Positions 61,666 through 64,000 of a stretch of DNA of 64,000 nt are shown here, piece by piece. Under the pieces are notes generated by a model that saw nothing but the letters and a program-made list of their open reading frames with translations, was not told where the DNA came from and made no database searches. This stretch comes from Aliiruegeria sabulilitoris (GTDB taxonomy: Bacteria; Pseudomonadota; Alphaproteobacteria; Rhodobacterales; Rhodobacteraceae). The translations under genes were made by a program, and so were the position numbers. The DNA lies in the NCBI RefSeq assembly GCF_001558155.1, contig NZ_LOAS01000015.1:62001-126000 (forward strand), read 5' to 3'. Position 1 is the first letter of the stretch. Each line of letters starts with the position of its first letter.

Positions 61666-62529
61666 TCACTTTGCGGACAGGGCCCAATCCCAGTAGAGTT
61701 CCCGCGCACGGCGGGTGACGGGACCTTCCTGATACGTCACTTCGTCAAAGGCGGTCACCGGGGTGATCTTGCTCATGTTGCCGCTCAGGAAAACCTCGTC
61801 GGCATTTTCGAAATCCTCGAAGCTCAGGACCGTCTCGACCACCTCGACGCCGTCCGCGCGCAGGTTCGCGATATGCCGCGACCGGGTGATGCCCGCGAGA
61901 AAGGTGCCATTGGCGATGGGGGTGAAGGCGACGCCGTCCTTGACCATGAAGGCGTTCGCCGTGGCGGATTCGGCGACATTGCCCATCGCATCGGCCACCA
62001 GCGCGTTGCCGAACCCTTGGGCGAGCGCCTCGGCCAGCATCCGCGCGTTGTTGGGGTAAAGGCAGCCTGCCTTGGCATTGCAGACCGAGGAATCCAGCGT
62101 CGGGCGGCGGAAACGGGTGCGGGTGAGGGTGGTCGAGGCCGTCGGCGGGGCCATGGGGATTTCTTCGAGGCAGATCGCAAAGCCGGTGACGCCCTGTTTC
62201 GGCATGACGCCGGTGGCGCCGCCATCGATGCCCCAATACATCGGCCGGATATAGACGGCCTGCTCCCGGGAATAGGCCTTGAGCCCCTCGCGCACGATCT
62301 CGACCATGTCTTCGGCGGAGACGGTCGGCGTGATCATCAGCGCTTCGGCGGAGCGGTTGATGCGGGCGCAATGGGCCTCCAGATCGGGCGTGACGCCCTC
62401 GAAATATCGCGCGCCGTCAAAAACGGATGTGCCCAGCCATGAGCCATGATCGGCCGCGCGCATCACGGGGATGTCGCCGACATGCCAGCTGCCTTCGAAA
62501 TATGTCCGGATATTCGTACCGACCGCCAT
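61666..62529 (-). CDS. ilvE: Branched-chain-amino-acid aminotransferase (class IV)
   Basis: 287 aa fold-type IV PLP enzyme. The Lys of the internal aldimine is in CNAKAGCLYPNNARML; the preceding Arg-rich core (YIRPMYWG) and GNVAESATANAFMVKDG with TFLAGITRSRHI are the family signatures that bind substrate and cofactor phosphate. Transfers the amino group between glutamate and Val/Leu/Ile keto acids. A D-amino-acid or other class IV specificity cannot be fully excluded. The gene stands alone; 527 bases of non-coding DNA lie upstream. Confidence 0.85.
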   Translation of the reverse strand: MAVGTNIRTYFEGSWHVGDIPVMRAADHGSWLGTSVFDGARYFEGVTPDLEAHCARINRSAEALMITPTVSAEDMVEIVREGLKAYSREQAVYIRPMYWGIDGGATGVMPKQGVTGFAICLEEIPMAPPTASTTLTRTRFRRPTLDSSVCNAKAGCLYPNNARMLAEALAQGFGNALVADAMGNVAESATANAFMVKDGVAFTPIANGTFLAGITRSRHIANLRADGVEVVETVLSFEDFENADEVFLSGNMSKITPVTAFDEVTYQEGPVTRRARELYWDWALSAK

Positions 62530-63086
62530 CTGGGGATTCCTTCTAACTCAGCCGGCGCGAGACTAGGAGGCTCGGTCGGAAGGGTCCAGCCCCGCCGGGT
62601 GCGGCATCGCCTCCGGCCCCGAGGGCGATTCCGGAGGTGATCCAATGGCTCCAGTGGCCATAGACAGGAGCCGAGCTTCTCTGTGTGCGAAGGGAAGCGC
62701 CGGAGAGGCGAGAAGGGGACTGATCTGGCCAGGCCTGGGACCGTGCGTCTTCCCGCAGGTGTCGGATGCCCGCGGATGTATGAGAACACGTCGACATGTT
62801 GCAACCATCCACAGAAGTCACCTTGCGTGCAGATGGAAACGTCAGCCTTGCAGCGAAACAGAGCGCGGCCTGACATGGAGAAGAACACAGGTAACGCAGC
62901 TCTGGCTGACCCCATGTGGATTGGTGCAATGTGGGTTCATCCCGCGGGCATGCCGATTTTTCGAAGATCCCAACGATCTCACCGGATGACCGAATTCGGT
63001 CATCCGGCAAAGACACCCGCTTGGGAAACAGGAATGTGCTAGTGTAAGCCCGCGAGATGTCGATTTGGTCAGGATGGAAATCGCCA
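62530..63086. other. Long intergenic region upstream of OsmC-like gene
   Basis: 557 bases with no convincing gene; the several short frames on both strands overlap each other and show no family sequence. Composition is less GC-biased than the core genes. It holds the perfect palindrome described next, about 80 bases before the OsmC-like start. Confidence 0.5.
62982..63007. promoter_or_regulatory. Perfect 26-bp palindrome upstream of OsmC-like gene
   Basis: Half-site CCGGATGACCGAA is followed without spacer by its exact reverse complement. This could be an operator for a dimeric regulator or a transcribed hairpin. It lies 80 bases before the OsmC-like start. Confidence 0.6.
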
Positions 63087-63491
63087 ATGCCTAAAGCCCA
63101 AGTGGTCCTGCGAAGCATTACCGGAACAGAAGCTGCAATGGGGTGGGCGGGAAATCACACCATTGTTGTTGACCGACCAGAGGGATTGGCCGGCGGCATG
63201 GGCCTGGGCTTCAACGGAGCCCAACTTCTGGCATTGGCTGTAGGAGGATGCTTCTGCAACGATCTCCGCTACGTCGCCCACGAAATGCAGGTCGGGATCG
63301 ACAGGCTTTCCGTAGACGTGGAAATGGACTTGGAAGGAGAACCGTTGGTCGCCAGCGCCGTACGAATGACGGTGAACTGCACGATGCAAGACGGTTCAGA
63401 TCCCGCACCGATCATAGAGAAAGCGAGAGGCAGTTGCATGGTCAGCAATTCCCTCGCCAGGGGCGTCCCGGTAAAGATTGCTCTTTCTTAA
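63087..63491 (+). CDS. OsmC/Ohr-family protein
   Basis: 134 aa from ATG 63087. GLGFNGAQLLALAVGGCFCNDLRYVAHEMQV corresponds to the central OsmC helix with the peroxidatic Cys region (ALAGCxxxD pattern); a second Cys at VNCTMQD and another in the C-terminal part are present. Thiol peroxide reduction is the family activity, but this short member may have another role. Codon use is less GC-rich than its neighbours, which hints at acquisition. A start at 63057 would add ten residues. Confidence 0.78.
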   Translation: MPKAQVVLRSITGTEAAMGWAGNHTIVVDRPEGLAGGMGLGFNGAQLLALAVGGCFCNDLRYVAHEMQVGIDRLSVDVEMDLEGEPLVASAVRMTVNCTMQDGSDPAPIIEKARGSCMVSNSLARGVPVKIALS

Positions 63492-63619
63492 CAGCGATAG
63501 GCCAGGAGGTTGAGTGATGCCAGAATCGCGCTCTTGCTTCGTGAGAGGCAGACGGATCGGCTTTCTCGAAGATAGCCGGGATGTCAGTTTTTTTGACACT
63601 ATGGACGAAAAGCGTGCGG

Positions 63620-64000
63620 CTATCGCTGCCGCATCGTCTGTACGAGAGCGGTCCAGCCGCCCGGCTGCAACACGACCGAGAGGATGAAGCCGGTGAAGAA
63701 GCCAGCCAGCTCCGCCACCCAATCCTTGTTCGCGCCGAAGATCAGCCCGAAGAGCAACTGAATCCCCATGAGAAACCCGATCAGCCGAAAGGCCTGAAGT
63801 TGATTCTCCCCGGTGCGGCCATAGCCGACCCAGAGGATGAAGGTGAAGGCACCGATCAGCCCGTAGGCGCCGGGATAGCCGCCGAAAAGTGGCTGAGTCG
63901 TGCTAAGCAGTAGCCCATAGGCCAACGCGCCGACAATCCCCGAGGCGAGAAAGATCACCAGAACCGTCCACTGGCGAAAGGTCTCGCCCACCATTTTGCC
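63620..64000 (-). CDS. Rhomboid-like membrane protein, 3' part (cut by window end)
   Basis: 127 codons are present; the gene continues past the window end, since the reading frame is open through GKMVGETF. Four hydrophobic segments are visible. The segment that in active rhomboids carries the GxSG nucleophile reads GGYPGAYGLIGAF, without Ser. The C-terminal AELAGFFTGF region, where the catalytic His usually lies in HLxG, has no His. It is therefore probably an inactive rhomboid-like protein, as is common in Rhodobacterales. Confidence 0.8.
   Translation of the reverse strand, partial: GKMVGETFRQWTVLVIFLASGIVGALAYGLLLSTTQPLFGGYPGAYGLIGAFTFILWVGYGRTGENQLQAFRLIGFLMGIQLLFGLIFGANKDWVAELAGFFTGFILSVVLQPGGWTALVQTMRQR

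Overview
The window looks like chromosomal DNA of an alphaproteobacterium of the Rhodobacterales (Roseobacter/Paracoccaceae type). The grounds are high GC with strong codon bias, the tolQRAB-pal-cpoB-tilS-ftsH order, a tamA-tamB pair, a Roseobacter-type Hint_2 protein, tandem TauE/SafE genes next to a TIGR02186 protein, and a rhomboid-like protein of the Ser-less type. Species cannot be fixed from sequence reading alone. Most of the window is core housekeeping DNA. The accessory-looking parts are about 10-18 kb and 62.5-63.5 kb.

Layout. 0-0.6 kb: divergent puuE (5' end only) and uraH, purine catabolism. 0.6-7.2 kb: tamB-tamA on the minus strand; tamB carries nine exact 61-residue repeats. 7.4-9.7 kb: orphan ParA-type ATPase, YegS/DagK-like lipid kinase and a Tat-exported L,D-transpeptidase. 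9.8-13.4 kb: CMD/AhpD-like protein, D-arginine-dehydrogenase-like oxidase, a small orphan protein and a Hint_2 protein that has lost its catalytic Cys. 13.4-18.2 kb: a segment between tRNA-Trp(CCA) and tRNA-Arg(CCT) with a sulfotransferase and a two-gene unit (acidic Ser/Gly/Asp lipoprotein plus exported caspase-fold/Sel1 protein) behind a duplicated TTGACCTA element.

18.5-27.5 kb: the Tol-Pal envelope operon (tolQ, R, A, B, pal, cpoB), split by a convergent membrane-protein gene, then tilS and ftsH with a terminator. 27.7-31.5 kb: tam-like methyltransferase and the one-carbon pair fhs-folD. 31.7-36.5 kb (minus): thioesterase, PdeM nuclease plus ligase-associated DEXH helicase, DUF389 membrane protein. 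36.6-38.8 kb (minus): AAA+ ATPase overlapping a beta-hydroxyacid dehydrogenase. 38.9-42.5 kb: large membrane protein converging on cpaA and two TadD-like TPR lipoproteins (a partial Tad set).

42.7-44.7 kb (minus): moaB, lysE-type exporter and an uracil-DNA glycosylase lacking most Fe-S cysteines. 44.9-49.8 kb: RND efflux pair (adaptor plus pump). 49.8-54.0 kb: DsbD-alpha-like protein, yqgE, TIGR02186 protein and two paralogous TauE/SafE permeases. 54.2-58.9 kb: complete BMP-type (nucleoside) ABC importer. 59.2-62.5 kb (minus): rimI-tsaB, nfu, uspA and a branched-chain aminotransferase. 62.5-63.1 kb: non-coding DNA with a perfect 26-bp palindrome, then an OsmC-like gene and the 3' part of a rhomboid-like gene cut by the window end.

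Starts were moved downstream of the longest open frame where an RBS, signal peptide or family length supported it; each such case is explained in its entry. No CRISPR array, complete insertion sequence or prophage was seen.
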